Shown here piece after piece: positions 36,325-48,472 of a stretch of DNA of 64,000 bases (positions within the stretch are counted from its first letter, which is position 1; every line of letters begins with the position of its first letter). The notes beneath the pieces were generated by a model, which saw only the letters and a list, made by a program, of their open reading frames with translations, was not told where the DNA came from and made no database searches. The position numbers and the translations under genes are program-made. This DNA comes from Daedaleopsis sinensis (lineage: Eukaryota > Basidiomycota > Agaricomycetes > Polyporales > Polyporaceae), in assembly GCA_033807695.1 (NCBI GenBank), contig CM066303.1, positions 1,302,001-1,366,000 on the forward strand, written 5' to 3'.

Positions 36325-37260
36325 CTAGTAGAGACGGACAGGCTTGCCCATCGTCGACTTGATGTGGAGCGACTTGACGTTCTGCCAGTTCTTCTTGAGC
36401 AGGGAGACGAGGAAGTTGATGCCTATGGAATGTGGGTTGAGTATGTGAATGAGCACCGATCACCAATATGGCTCACTCAGCATGACGTTGGCGAGGACCT
36501 GGTCTTCGCTCATCTGGACGTGGCCAACGGCGACACCCAAGCAAAGAACCTTCTTGAGCTGGAACTTGATGGTCGAACGAACCTCGTTCAACTTGTTCCC
36601 GAGGTCTTCCGCGTGCGAGACGGGGGTGGGGAACTTGCCGGCTGGATAGGAGTACGCGTGATCGGTGGGTGCTCAGGAACTGGACAAACGATGGACATAC
36701 CCTTGGAGAGACCGGGACCGAGCAGACGGGGAATCTGCTTGATCAGAGCCTCAGAGGCCAAGAAGGCGTCGTAGCTCTTTGCGAGCTTCTTGACAAGCTT
36801 CTTGTTCTTGTTGAGCCTGCGATGATTCGTAAGGGGGAGAGAAAGAAGGATTCTGGGCGAGTACGCACTTCTTCAAGTCGTCAACCGACTTGTACTCAAG
36901 GTCGATCTGCTTGGCGCGATCGATGTCCGCAGCGTCGGCCAGGATACAGATGGACATGCGAGGGCGGGGGACGTGGGGGAGCCTAGGATGACGCATGGGT
37001 CTTGAAGTATAGTGTAGTATCACAGCATAGTACGCACTTGACGGTTCCAGAGAAACGCTTGTCACGCTGGGGGTCGTAGTTCTTGAGACCAATCTGGAGC
37101 TCGACCGTCTCGACAAAGTTGCGCTTCTTCTCGCCGTTGGACTCAGCAAGGAGGTCCTTGATGGAGCCCCGCACGCTTGCCACTGAAAGCTTGCTCCCGC
37201 TGCGCAAGCATCGTAAGCATAAGTTCAATGGTCGAAGGTGGTTCTACCGACATACCTCAT
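36325..37260 (-). CDS. RPL10A: 60S ribosomal protein L10a (uL1)
   Basis: Universally conserved component of the ribosomal L1 stalk. The first exon is only 5 nt (37256-37260, ATGAG), then a GTATGT intron, then exon 2 from 37193, together giving [20 protein letters not shown]. Following segments are [80 protein letters not shown] sequence and [20 protein letters not shown] ending PVRLY at 36325. Length and motifs are those of a full L10a protein (about 215 aa). A highly intron-rich 5' end with a tiny first exon is usual for basidiomycete ribosomal protein genes. It is a good syntenic anchor for placing this region in related genomes. Confidence 0.95.
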
Positions 37261-38142
37261 GCTTTTTGATGAAGTTTGGATAGTCTTGAGGGTTGACGAT
37301 GGCGTTCACCACGTCGCGTACAGAAATCTCGTCGCGGTGACGGGCGTGGGAAGAGACTGTATAGCGTGACGGTGGCTTGTCACATGTCTAAACGCCCATC
37401 GGGTGGCTCCGATTCCTCTGTCGGAAATTGCCGTACCCCAATCTGGATGACTAAGTATCTATTTGCCGTCTTTTGCCCATCTGACATCCATCTATGGCAA
37501 TTTTAGGCCCATCCGTCGCAATCTGATACATTTTTAAAGGCCATTTTCGCCCTCAAATTTCCATCTTTGCCTCCCGGATTTCAACATTCACCCAGATATG
37601 TCCGGATGGGGTTACCCTAAATACCGACATTCCGAGGGTCCGAGGGCGCGCTAACGAAGGCTATTGGCGCCGACTCGCACTTGCTAAATACTTTCACTCT
37701 GATTATCCAAACGGAAGACTAAGTGCGTGCTCACTAGTACTAGAGAGTCGACTTCTCCTCGTTGCGACCTGTATCTCAGTGGCTGCACCATGAATCTTGA
37801 GCTTGGGTCACTGAAGGCGGCGCGAAACAGACGTGGCAGGAACTTCTAGGGGATATCGACTTGTCTTCTCTGAGTCCTACTACCTAGCCTTTAACTGGAA
37901 CTGCCAAAGCACGGGAGATATTGATGGGGCTATCAAGTGTGTGTGTGTTTGGAGAATCTGGACGTTGGTGCGGTGGAATGCGAGTCTCTCGTTCAAGTTA
38001 CATGTGCCACAACGGCCGACACCCCTGAATATGTACTTATGTACACAGACTCAGAGCGGAACTAGTCGACCGGCCTTACGGGTTAAACTTGGGCGCGCTG
38101 AGTCTGTCGTGGGTGGTCATAGTGCCAATACAGTCGTCGACA
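37261..38142. other. Intergenic, RPL10A promoter
   Basis: Promoter side of RPL10A. The region 37400-37620 carries several CCCATC/CATCT-type short repeats. No gene is seen. Confidence 0.45.
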
Positions 38143-41032
38143 TCACTCATCATACAACGGTTCCTTCGTCGCCGCAAGCTCACATGCAGACACATCTACT
38201 CGTACACGTTCCACGACGCGAACGAACGCTGCTCTTCTTACTCCTTCCGCGCTCAGAACAACCTCGTCTTCCTAGAGTCAAATGCCAAGGTCCTAGCAGT
38301 CCATTCGTCAATCCCTCGAAGTCGCATGGACACCATCCCAACTCACCTGCTCAATCATCTCCCTCGCGATTGGGTGGAAGTAGATCTTGTTCGCCTCGTA
38401 CGTCCCTACCGCAAGCTCCCTGTCCACCTTCTCAATCGCGCGGAACGTCGGCCGGTTGTACTTCATGCGCCCTTTGATGACCCCGGAGCCGTCCGTGCCC
38501 GTGACCCACTTCGCCGCGGGCGACGCGTACTTGTGCGCCGCGGACGACGCGGGGTCCAGGAGCGCGGCCATGTAGAACCGCCAGCGGAGCTCGACGTTGT
38601 GCGTGTCGAGGAGGTCGTAGAGCTCGCCGAGGTGGGTGATGTGCGTCTCCGGGAGCGCCTTGTAGAGCTGCAGCTGCTCGAGGAACACCACTGTGACGGC
38701 GTGCGGTCAGAACTGGGAGGTGCTGAGGGGAAGAGGACGGGCGCTGACGCACTCTTCTCGTTCGCGCTGAAGGATGCGACGTCGCTCGGCTTGAAAGGGA
38801 GCTTAGAGACATCTGTCTCGGAGCGGGAGTTGTCCCACTGCGAAGCCAGAGACAGAGCCGGCGAGATTAGCGACTGGTCGTATGGCGCCGGCATGTCCAC
38901 CGGGAGTGTAAGACCTTCGCCGTATAGCCATTCCTGACGCTCTCATCAGAGACACATTGCCCAGAGAGTGCGAAGCCAATGCGCGGCGTACCTCCCATTG
39001 GACGTCATTGAGGGCCTTGATCTGTTCCGCGCTTCCATGCGTCTCCCAGTACTTGAACAGATGGCTCTTCCACATGTCCGTCGTGATGCTCTGGCCCATG
39101 AACGTGTTCACATAATCCAACACGTATGGGAGGAACGCGTCGAGGCCCCCGAGAACCGTCTCGAGGTGCAAGAGGAAGTTCGAGCCCTTCTCGTACGGCA
39201 CGTCGCTGTACGCAATGTCGGGGTTGTCGCCGGGTTGGTAGTCGATGACGAGCCGCTGGTACTGGGGCTGATGCTTGTTTTCGAACTCGTACAGCGAGTC
39301 GAGGAGGGCCTTGTACCCGATGAAGTACGCGAGACCGCGGTCCGCTGCAGTGTGGATTGTCTGGAGAAGGACGCGCTCCATGTACGTCGTCCAGCCCTCG
39401 TTGAGCCAAAAGTGTGTCGAGTTTGCTTGCCTGCGCGTGCGGAAGTAAGGGTTCCGGGGAAGACAGTGCATACGGAGTACGCGCGTACGTACGTAATGCT
39501 GTTGCCGAACCACGAGTGCGAAAGCTCGTGCACTACTACATCGACCTGAGGCAGTTTCAGTGCGCATGCAAGAGTTGTACCAAGTCAGGAGACGCACGAG
39601 GGAGCGGTCGCCGACGATCAAAGCTTCCGAACACTAGGTTAGCAATAGTTCCTATGATGCGTCCGCTGTACAGTGGCCCTCACCGGGAGTGACGAACGTC
39701 AGGCAAGGGTTCTCCATACCACCATACGGGAATGACGGGGGCAGAACCAGGACGTCATACACTTGGAACCTGTACGGCGGCAACATCTCCTCCGCCTTAG
39801 CCAGAAATCTGGAGATATCAGACGACCGTGAGTGCTCGTTCGGATGGCGTGACACTGGGCTTTACGCGGTGGACAGACTTACTTGGGCATATCCTCGCTG
39901 AACTCATTATACGCGTCGTCGATGGTCTCGGGCTCCGCCCAGATGCCGGTCGTCCATTCCTTGCCCGGGGCTTTGGGGTTCTCCCGGTAAGAGAGCCGCC
40001 CCACAGCGACAGCGATGAGGTACGTCGGGATCGCGATGGGCTATTTTGGGACATGGGTTAACTGAGCTGCAGGACTCGATGCGAGCTCGACCTAGGAGCT
40101 CACCTGCGTGTACTTGTAGGTGACGACATCCTTGCCGATCTCCTTGCCGCCATGCGGGGGCCCGTTAAGAGGGGGAGACACGCGTATGGCGGAGAGAAGG
40201 GCGGGCAGCACGGCGGACACCTGCGCGTTGTAGGTCTTGTGCAGTAGTCGAATCAGCATGCTTGAAACCCCACTGGCACAAAGCAAGAAGCGCGAAGGAA
40301 TGACTCACTACTTTGGCCGAGGATGTGTCTTGCAGGGGGGCTAAGCTCCTGGCGTAGATTGGCTGGCACTGGCTGAACATGAACGGGAACAATTTCCCCT
40401 GCGTTTGTCTGTGAGGACGCGCGGTCACAGTCAGTGCTACATTCAATGAAACCCGTTCGGCATCGACGTACTCTTTCTCCAGCCACTGTAAAGCTCTGCT
40501 CTCTTCGGTAGTCTTGTAGAAGACTTGAACCTTCACCGTATCGCCGGCCTTCAAGCTGCCGGCTGGTGGAAGCGTGATGCGCAGCGGCCGCCCGATGTCA
40601 TTAAACTGCGGGCCAAGCGCGAACTACCCGATGTGCTCGTCAATTGACTACTCGACACCCGGCAGAGGTCAAGAGTGTTCTAGCGAAATCGTGATAACTC
40701 ACGCTCATTCACTGCTAGCACACCTAGGACCGCACAAGACGGAGTCCTCACCGTGGTTGGCTGGTCATTGACGAGGACTTTGGTAATGTTGAGTCCGATC
40801 GTATCGAAGCTAGTAAATGTATATATCAGCGGTTGTCTGCGGGGGAAAAATATGGGGTGCGCGGAACGTACACGACCTCCTCGGCGTTGTCGACCTTAAG
40901 GCGCATAACGTGAGTGACAGAGCCAGTGATAGCCTTCAGCTCGAAGTCGATTGCCCAATCAAGGTCTATGTGCTCGGAGGTCACCTCTTTCCAGTTCGAC
41001 TGCGAGGATGGGTCGTCTGGTAGATTGGACAT
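38143..41032 (-). CDS. M1 zinc aminopeptidase / leukotriene A4 hydrolase-like, copy 1
   Basis: Gluzincin aminopeptidase of the LTA4H subfamily; it cleaves N-terminal residues from peptides, probably in the cytosol. The start is [17 protein letters not shown] at 41032, matching [18 protein letters not shown] in copy 2. Read on the minus strand: [20 protein letters not shown] (N-terminal beta domain), [20 protein letters not shown], the substrate motif [18 protein letters not shown], the zinc motif [13 protein letters not shown] and the third ligand in [19 protein letters not shown]. Then come [17 protein letters not shown] and the helical C-terminal domain ending IAREMIEQ. At least ten introns are present. 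After MIEQ a GTGAGT intron leads to [10 protein letters not shown] and a stop at 38143, a tail unlike the short LGIGSSVKV end of copy 2, so the terminus is uncertain. All catalytic residues are present. Confidence 0.9.
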
Positions 41033-41802
41033 GGTAGGCGTATGCTTGTTGTTCGAGGGGGTTCGATATCGTGCAAAGAGATGAGGGCTCGAGACGTGGA
41101 CTCCGTAGCATGATGCTCCTTATGTACGTTAATACCAGCGCTGGCCAGGAGCATGTTCTGACAGCGACTGTACGTAGCGTAGATACGTTCTGAACATCTC
41201 TGACATGGGTGCGGCACAATTGACAGAAGGAATGGGTCGGTATGGCTCCTATACCGGTCCTCGTCCGCTCACGAAATGGCTCGCTATTTGGTCCTGTTCG
41301 ATTAGGTAGTTTCGACGTCGCCTCTGCACTGTCGATAACGACCCCTAGCCCATCTTCGATGATCCTCGTGAGAAGTACAAACGCTCTTCGCGCACGAGGT
41401 CGCTCACGCATCCCGTCAGCCCCCACATCGTGGCCAGGACACCGTCCACCGACATCCTTCTGACGCCGAAGAGAGAATGGAAGGATACGCCTCGCACACC
41501 TCTCTGGACTGCAGGGCACCCTTATAAGCAATATGAGAAGCAAGAAGCGCTGAGAGATGACATGGTTATGGCATACATGTAGAGCTTGCGTTTACGAGAA
41601 CGTCGGGACAGGAGCCAGCCACGATCAAGACGTCTGGAGAGTACTAGTAGTTGTCTGGCGCTCGCGATTGCTGCTTCTGGTGAATGAAAGGGGAGCTGTA
41701 CTCCCTATCGCCAGTATGCTATGGGAGTCTACAGCGGGGTCGTGGACAGCACTTGTATCTTCCTCGAGGTCGCGTGAAACGTCTTCCCAGCTCAAGTCTC
41801 GA
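41033..41802. other. Intergenic
   Basis: Sequence between aminopeptidase copy 1 and HET copy 2. No exon, repeat or RNA gene is recognised. Confidence 0.45.
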
Positions 41803-43823
41803 TCAGAGCCATCGACGGGCTGCGCGTCGCCCCCGCAATAAGCATGCCATATCCCGGAGTGATAGATGAAGGGGACTCACCAGACCGCTGTCGCTCTCAG
41901 CAGTAGCAAGATGATTTGGAGAGGCACAAATGCCTATTGGCTGCATGGCCAAGGTTTTCGTAGGATTTAGGCGACACGGTTGGAAGCTCAGAGTGAATTG
42001 GTAGACCTCAGAGTCTCTAGGGCGACCTATGGTCTTGCCGACCGTAAATGTTCGCTCGAAATTGCTCCAGCGTAGGATGTGATCTTCAGGGCACCTGTGG
42101 GTAGGACTCGCGGGCGTGTTGAAGTCACCATCTGGCTGTATGTTTGCCCAAAGGCATCCACGATCCGAGCCATTCTGTCCGTCATCAGAGTGGGCGAAGC
42201 ACTTCCCTAGCTGTAGCACGAACCGTCCGCAACGACTGGCGGACAGTACCTCGTCGACCCGAAAAGTGATCCGTGCAGGCGGCTGACCGGTCCATGGCGC
42301 GTGTACATTCTCTGCTTCGGCTATCTTGACCTTGTAGTATCTCGAAGGTAAGTCGCCCCAGGGTTGGTCGACCTCTGTGAGATTGGAGATGCGGACGGGA
42401 GAGGACCAGCTGTAGTCCATAGGTAGTATGACGGTCGCCGTATCCGAAGCGAGGTAATCAGAGGAGAGAGCACCGCCAGATCCGTGAACCTGCGAAACGT
42501 AGAGGGTGTGCCACGACAGTTGTTGTGAATTTTTGGACGCGGCGGTGGTATAATCGTCGTGAGTGAGTTCGAGGATGCGGCGGGATTTGCTGCGGGAATC
42601 GTACGTGCAAGTCACTACGTGATACAGCGAGAAGGGACCCATTCTGTCTCTGCTAGACAGCCTCAGAAGCAAAAACAAGGGGATTCCCCGAGGGTCCCGC
42701 GGGTCCACGTCTGTGGACCTGTCCTTGATATACCAGTTGAGGTGTGCAAGGAGCCGCCCGCGGTAGACGAAACAAGGCAGACGTGCACGGACCCCGTGTG
42801 GCGTGATTGAGAACGACACAATATTCTCCTGCTCTGCGCCTACACTCTACTACGTATGTCAGTCTCTGCCTAGTTCAACGGTACGAACGGATGGCTTACA
42901 TTTGTGCTGAAGTGTGTTTGAGAGGCGTATCCGATATCCTTCGAGCGACAGAAATCAGTAGGTCTGGCAGCGAAGAGTCCCGACGCAAGGTTCTCGTCCT
43001 CACGGTCCTCTTCCTCCATCTCAGTCATCGCAAAAATGCACCGGGGGGGACGCCATGCAAAGAGAGTGGTATCCGGGGAAGTCCTCAGGATCTCTTCCTG
43101 AAGCCGCAGAAACGCCTGCCTGCCCTCCCCGTAGAGGGTGGGCATGTGGATCCCGAAGAGGCCGAGCAGACAGTACGCCTCGTCCTCCTCCCGTGTCGTT
43201 TCTCGCCGCGATGCCCACGACATGCGCTCCGCCACGCTCCGAGCCTGAGCGCGTTCCTCCAGCCGGAGCACGGCGGCAGGGACACCCGTGATGGACTCCA
43301 GCTCCTCCGCGAGGTCTGCTTTAGATCCGAGAACGTCCCAGCTGTTCGAAATGAGGAGGACGAACCGCGGGGCGATAAGTTCTTGCAGGGTCCAGCCCCG
43401 TCTATGCCACCGGCTGCGCGCAAACGGCGAGATATGCCGCCCCCGCTCGAACGTGAATGCCCCTTCGGTAGGCACATCGTGGAGATACGCGTAGCAGACT
43501 TTGGCCATGGCGTAGTACCGGTACATGGAGTTGATCGCCTCGGAGAGCTCGGCGCTGCTCGTCTTGTCGATGCAGCAGGTGTCGATCCAGACCCACACGT
43601 GCCCGTGCCGCCGCACGAGCTCGCAGCAGCGTCTGATCTTCTCGCAGATGTTATCGCGCGGATCGGTGCCGGAAGCGGAGCATCGCTTGTGGATCTTGCG
43701 GAGATCCTTGAAGGACTGCTCGTCGTCGCCCCAGCAGTGCGAGAGGATAGCGTAGCCGCCGTACACCTTCTCCGGAGAGACGAAGAACTTGAGCTGGAAT
43801 GTGCGGCTGTTGAGGAGCCACAT
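41803..43823 (-). CDS. HET-domain protein, copy 2
   Basis: Exon 1 (43823-42900, 308 codons) and exon 2 (42828-41803) are joined by a 71-nt GTAAGC...GCAG intron, giving 649 aa. HET motifs are YAILSHCWGDDEQSF, WIDTCCIDKTSS, RRGWTLQELIAPRF, SVAERMSWASRRETTR and YCLLGLFGIHMPTLYGEG. Exon 2 opens ENIVSFSITPHGVRARLP and has PRDPRGIPLFLLLRLSSRD, WTGQPPARITFRVDEVL and a C-terminal region like copies 1 and 3. Exon 1 has exactly the same length as exon 1 of copy 3 (48473-50484), to which it is most alike. The start MWLLNSRTF is preferred over an upstream in-frame ATG at 43859 by comparison with the other copies. The product probably acts in non-self recognition; the ligand is unknown. Confidence 0.9.
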
Positions 43824-44671
43824 TATGGCTTTGGAGAAATAGCTAGGTGTTAGCAACACCGTGACAACCTGTGGAAAGAGGACAGGCCTACTCCTCTAGG
43901 TATTAATGGGTTCGCCCGGGTCTGTCAGCCTGTGACTGAAGAGAAGAACAACTGTGAGCTACTCAGGAAATCAACTCACTGGGTCCGAAACGCCTCCAGA
44001 GGTGGTGGTAGAGGAACTGCGAGCGTACCACATCTTCGCAGGTACATAAAGTAGGTCTCACTGCCGTGCACAGCCTCCGCTTGAGGAGGAGGAGGAGGAG
44101 CCTCGAGGAAGGTTATTCGGCTTATTCGATGTACATACGTTGCAGACAGACGCCCAATAGAGGAGAAGGGAGGAGATGGGTACTACATACATGGCTAGTC
44201 CGGTAGCCAACTGGACCGCTATCAAGGAAGATTCTTGCACTCATGCTTGCACACTAGGATGGTTCCAACGCAACCGGTTTCTATTCCCCGGCTGGCTAAA
44301 AGTGCACACAACAACAACCTCTACAAGGGTAGAATACATATGAATATGATTAACCGACTGCGCGGCCGAAGGAGTGTGAGGTAGTACGAGTGTGGGGGTA
44401 TGATGCTAACAAATACAGTGGTAGGGATCGGGACACGGGACCTAGAGACCAGAATCCGAACGGGGACAGATGCGAACACGACGGGGACGGGAACGGGGCA
44501 ACACAGACGAAGCGGAGCATGATAGTGTGGTGTGAGGACGGAAGCATGAGCGTGTAGGGGGTTTTCGCGATAGAGGCGTGTAACGGAGGGGAGGATGTTG
44601 CGATGACGAAAGAGATAGAAGGTGTGGTTCGTGTGTCGGATGTTCAGATTGATGGTCGCCTGCTTGCAACC
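43824..44671. other. Intergenic
   Basis: Sequence between HET copy 2 and the receptor gene, including a purine-rich GGAGGA run (about 44088-44100) and, near 44450-44650, the receptor 3' UTR. I searched the small open frames on both strands for CAAX ends and found none. Confidence 0.45.
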
Positions 44672-46198
44672 TCATACCATGTCGATCGAGTTCTGGCGTA
44701 CCGAGCTCGGCACGTCCGCCTCCTGGCGCGTCGGTGAGGCGGGGTCGTGCGCGCGCTGCGGCGGGCGCGGGAAGTCGATGCGCGGCACGGACGCGAAGTC
44801 GATCGGCGACGTCGGCGCAGTCTCCGTCTTGCCCTCGACGGGCGACGAGACGCACGTGCTCGAGCCGCCGACGGAGCCGCCGACGGGCGAGTACGGCGCC
44901 TTCTCCTCGAGGTCCCCGACGGAGATCGAGATGTTCGTCGAGAGCCGGTCCGAGAAGCTGTCGAGCGAGTCGCGGCGCGGGCCGCGCTGGACGAACGTCG
45001 GGATCGTGACGCGCCCAAAGCCGGACTTGGACTGCATGCCCGAGCCGGAGCCCGTCGACGAGAAGCCGGTGCTGCGGTCGAAGGTCGTGATGCCGACGCG
45101 CTTCGCGACGGACGAGAGCGCGAGCTTGTAGTGCCTGCGCGCCTCCTCCGCGAGCCCGAAGAAGCAGAAGAAGATGAACGCGCAGCAGATCGGCGCGAGG
45201 AGGCGGAAGTACATGACCTGCACCAGGTCAGGGCTTGCGCGCCACGCGAGCGCAGACTTGCGGTTCACGCGCGAGAAGCCCCAGTGGAGGTCTGCGAGGC
45301 CCTTGTACTCGTACATCGGGCCGACGGCGAGGTTGGTGACGATGTTGTAGATCGTGAGCGGGATGGTGAAGAGCACCTCGATGGCCGCGAGGCCCATCAG
45401 CCGGAAGTATCGGTTGAAGGTGAGGTTGTTGTTCGACGCCATGAGCTCGTTGAACTGCCGCCGGCGGTGGAAGAATGCGCGGAGGGTGAGGATGCAGTAG
45501 GTCCCGGAGACGAGGCCGATGGGGAGTGGCCAGGACACGTATAGCACGTACGCGAGCCACACGTTCGGGTAGGTCTCGATGCAGCCGATGCCCTCGAGGA
45601 TGTCGAATCGGTGGCCCTGGTAGAACCAGTCTGCGTGGGGAGATTAGGAAGGGGAATGATGCGTGAGGGAAGCATGAGACTCACAGAGGCAGATACCGAT
45701 AACGGGGATCCCAAGACCGATTGCCAGGTCGGAGAGAAGGTTTCGCCTCTTGTCAGCGCGAGTGATCGACACCGCGGAGACGTTGGCGATGTGGTAGAGG
45801 CGGCGGTTGATGACCAACGACGCACAGCATACACCTAGGCCTGAGCCGATAGTGAAGCGGGATGCTGGAAGTAGCGGTCAGTTCTGCTTGAAACTTCGCA
45901 CCTGGGCCTGAAAGACTCACTGATGTCGCACCAGACCGGGGCCACGTTAATCGCGTTGTCCCTCCAGATCATCATGTTGATGAAGTTGAGGAGGCACTGG
46001 CCACCCATCCAGAAGATGTACATCACGCAACCGACGTTCCATGCTGCGCGCGCCCTCTTCAATGTCGACGTCCCCGGGATTATGGGATTGACAAAACGTA
46101 CCTTCCAGGTGCCAATAGAGCGGAATGGCAATGAGAATAGCACCGAGCAGCTGGAAAGCTGCAATGATGTCGACTTGAACCAGCCAAGGGAGAGCCAT
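44672..46198 (-). CDS. STE3: STE3-type pheromone receptor (canonical)
   Basis: Exons 46198-46102, 46043-45921, 45864-45685 and 45630-44672 give 452 aa. Homobasidiomycete hallmarks are present: LPLYWHLEA-like IPLYWHLEAWNVGCVMY across the first intron, NAINVAPVWCDI across the second into TSRFTIGSGLGVCCASLVIN, RRLYHIANV, and YWFYQGHRFDILEGIGC. Seven TM segments end by about residue 300, with YFRLMGLAAIEVLFTIPLTI as TM5 and LLAPICCAFIFFCFFGLAEE as TM7. The Ser/Pro-rich cytoplasmic tail has RDSLDSFSDRLSTNIS-like sites. This is the stronger mating-receptor candidate of the two in the window. It sits at the centre of an inverted HET/aminopeptidase duplication. A pheromone precursor partner was not found in the adjacent 2 kb. 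Confidence 0.95.
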
Positions 46199-48472
46199 TT
46201 CGTCGAAGACCAGTAGTATTCAGGGCTACTGAGTGTACAGAGGGGTACAGAAGCAGCAGATTGGAAGGCGTTGGGACGGCGGTGTGCTGCGTAATGCGCG
46301 GGGAGGGGAAGCTCGCGATGTGCAGCTGAGGAGCGACTGCTGGCAGATTCCCCTTCCACGACGCTCTACTTTAATCCACCTCCACTCTCTCTACCCCGCG
46401 CACCAATTCGGGCGCATCTTTGTACTCGGCTACGTTCGCGGCCAGCGTAGACACAGTTGGACACCACATCTGGGTACTCACCTTGAGTTTCCTAATCCGG
46501 ACACTACCTTGTCCTGCAGCCGGATTTGGAATTTTTGAGTGATCTTGACACATGGCGTTATGGTCACCGGGGGAAAAAGTGGGTTCTCCAGAGAAACACC
46601 AGATACATGTTCCCAGGCTAATGCCAAAATGGGGGTCAAAGGAGAGGCCACAGATGGAAGGCTGTAACTCTACCCAAAAGGGACTCCCTTTGACGAGCCC
46701 GCTCGTAAACGCCTTCGCGCTTGAGCGAAACTCGAGCGGGCCGTACCCGCAACGACCGTATGTCAGCAGCCCGTCGAGATGTCGCAAAAGGACAAGAGAT
46801 GCGGATAAGGTAGTCGAAGTAATCGCCTGAAAGACAATGTCGCCAAGTGGCCCAAGTTACTTGCGTTGAACGCCGAACGGGAAGCAGATTTGAAGAGATG
46901 CCACGAAGGCTGAGGCCAGCAATGCAGAGTACAAGCGAGTTATCGGAATGAGAAGAAAGAGGTCGTCAAGAAGTCCTCGACAAGGTAGAGCGGTCGGACA
47001 GATGCAGACACGAGTAGAGCACGGTTCATGAGGAGGATCGGATTGCGCACCGACAGCTTGTGTGTCCAGGGATATCGCAGGGGATTGACAGTAGTCGTTG
47101 GACGCAGAGTCGTCAGGAAGGAGGAAGGCGTCGCTCAGGATATATGTACGCACCGGCACACGCCATTGTCTTGCACGCGAGTGGCACTAGCGCCGAAAGT
47201 TATTGTCTTGCTATCGGGGGATCAAATCTGTGTGGTATATGTACACACCTGATGGACACCTTACATACGGCAAGAGCGGTCTTGCCAAATAAGTTCAGGA
47301 TTGAATATTGAGATTTGAGGAAGGCAGTACGTCGGTTGAGGGAAAGCCGGCTAAGTCGCGAGGAGGCGGAAATTCAACATGTTCAGAGTTGAAGACACAC
47401 CTCAAGAGCGTGCTGAAACTTCTTCCTTTTGGGTCCTAATAGAAGCCCTGTTGAAAAGCATCAGTGGAAAAATGAAGACAGTGAAGAGGACGAACTTGGC
47501 ACATCTAGCCTCGGTAGTACGCACTCGAATCTCTACTCCTTCCAATCGCCCAGCGCTGAGTATGCTCATGGAGGATTTCACATCGCACGAGCTGTTTCTA
47601 CTGCAGCGATACGGGACGGTGAGTGCAAGTTGACGAGGATGGGAGGAACGCAGGACTCGTGGTGGTGATAGCGCAGTGCGGGATAGCGAGTCGCGACGGT
47701 CTGGCGACGGTCGCAGAGCCTTGCCGGAATAGGCAGTGATGCGCCTTCTGTCACGTGCAACGGGCGTCTACGTATCCGAGTGCGTCAACTCGATCGTCAC
47801 TGCTTCTTACTACCGCGACGCGCGTAACCCCATCGTCGCATAGGCTCGCATGCCAGCCTCTCGTATTGCGTCCCTTAATAGAGAGGCTGGTATTACTTGA
47901 GAGGGTGGGTAAGGGACCCCCCCGTGAGAACGTCGGAGTTTTAATGCGGAAGCTCACACACACCTTCGCCACCGTATGGCGTATTGAGCAGTCGAATTTT
48001 GGCTTATTAGCAAGAGCTTCAGCTCGAGGATTGATTGTGCACTTTCAATGAGGCTAAAATTGGACCCAAACGTCCTGCCATGAGCGTCGAGGCTGAAGGC
48101 TCTAGCGCTCACTCCTGGGGTGCACGGTGGCGGTGATTTCATATAGGCGCTCACTGCGTCGGATTGGCACTCCGACGTTCTCACGGGGAGGTCCCTTACC
48201 CACCCTCTCAAGTAGAACAAGCCTATCGTCGCAGGTACATCCTTGTCCAACTATTCATGTTCTACCGCGAAGTAACAAGTAATCAGTCCGCTGACTGCAA
48301 ATAACCAGTGCTATAATTGAAGTCAAGAGTACCATCGACGCCGGACTCCCTTCCCTAGCGAGTTTGACCTTGGGTTTACAGCCTCTGGCAATAACCTATT
48401 TGTGAGTGGTCAATATGCACCTAGCACAGAAAATTTTACTGTTTTTACTGCCTCGACACAGCTGCTACGCCC
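46199..48472. other. Intergenic with hairpin element
   Basis: 2.3 kb between two divergently transcribed genes (receptor, minus; HET copy 3, plus). It contains the inverted-repeat structure at 47897-48211. An ORF at 46552-46830 ends EVIA, superficially like a CAAX end but without the cysteine. No other gene is seen. Confidence 0.5.
47897..48211. repeat. 315-bp hairpin-type inverted repeat
   Basis: The left arm (47897-47939) begins TTGAGAGGGTGGGTAAGGGA and continues through GTGAGAACGTCGGAGT. The right arm (48169-48211) is its reverse complement with about one mismatch and one indel in the C-run. A second, weaker inverted match lies inside (CTTCGCCACCG near 47965 against CGGTGGCGG near 48125). 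No target duplication is evident. It may be a miniature inverted-repeat element or a regulatory hairpin. Confidence 0.75.

Noticed and set aside
46552..46830. ORF ending EVIA, considered as a pheromone precursor
   Set aside because: It lacks the CAAX cysteine and has no other precursor features.
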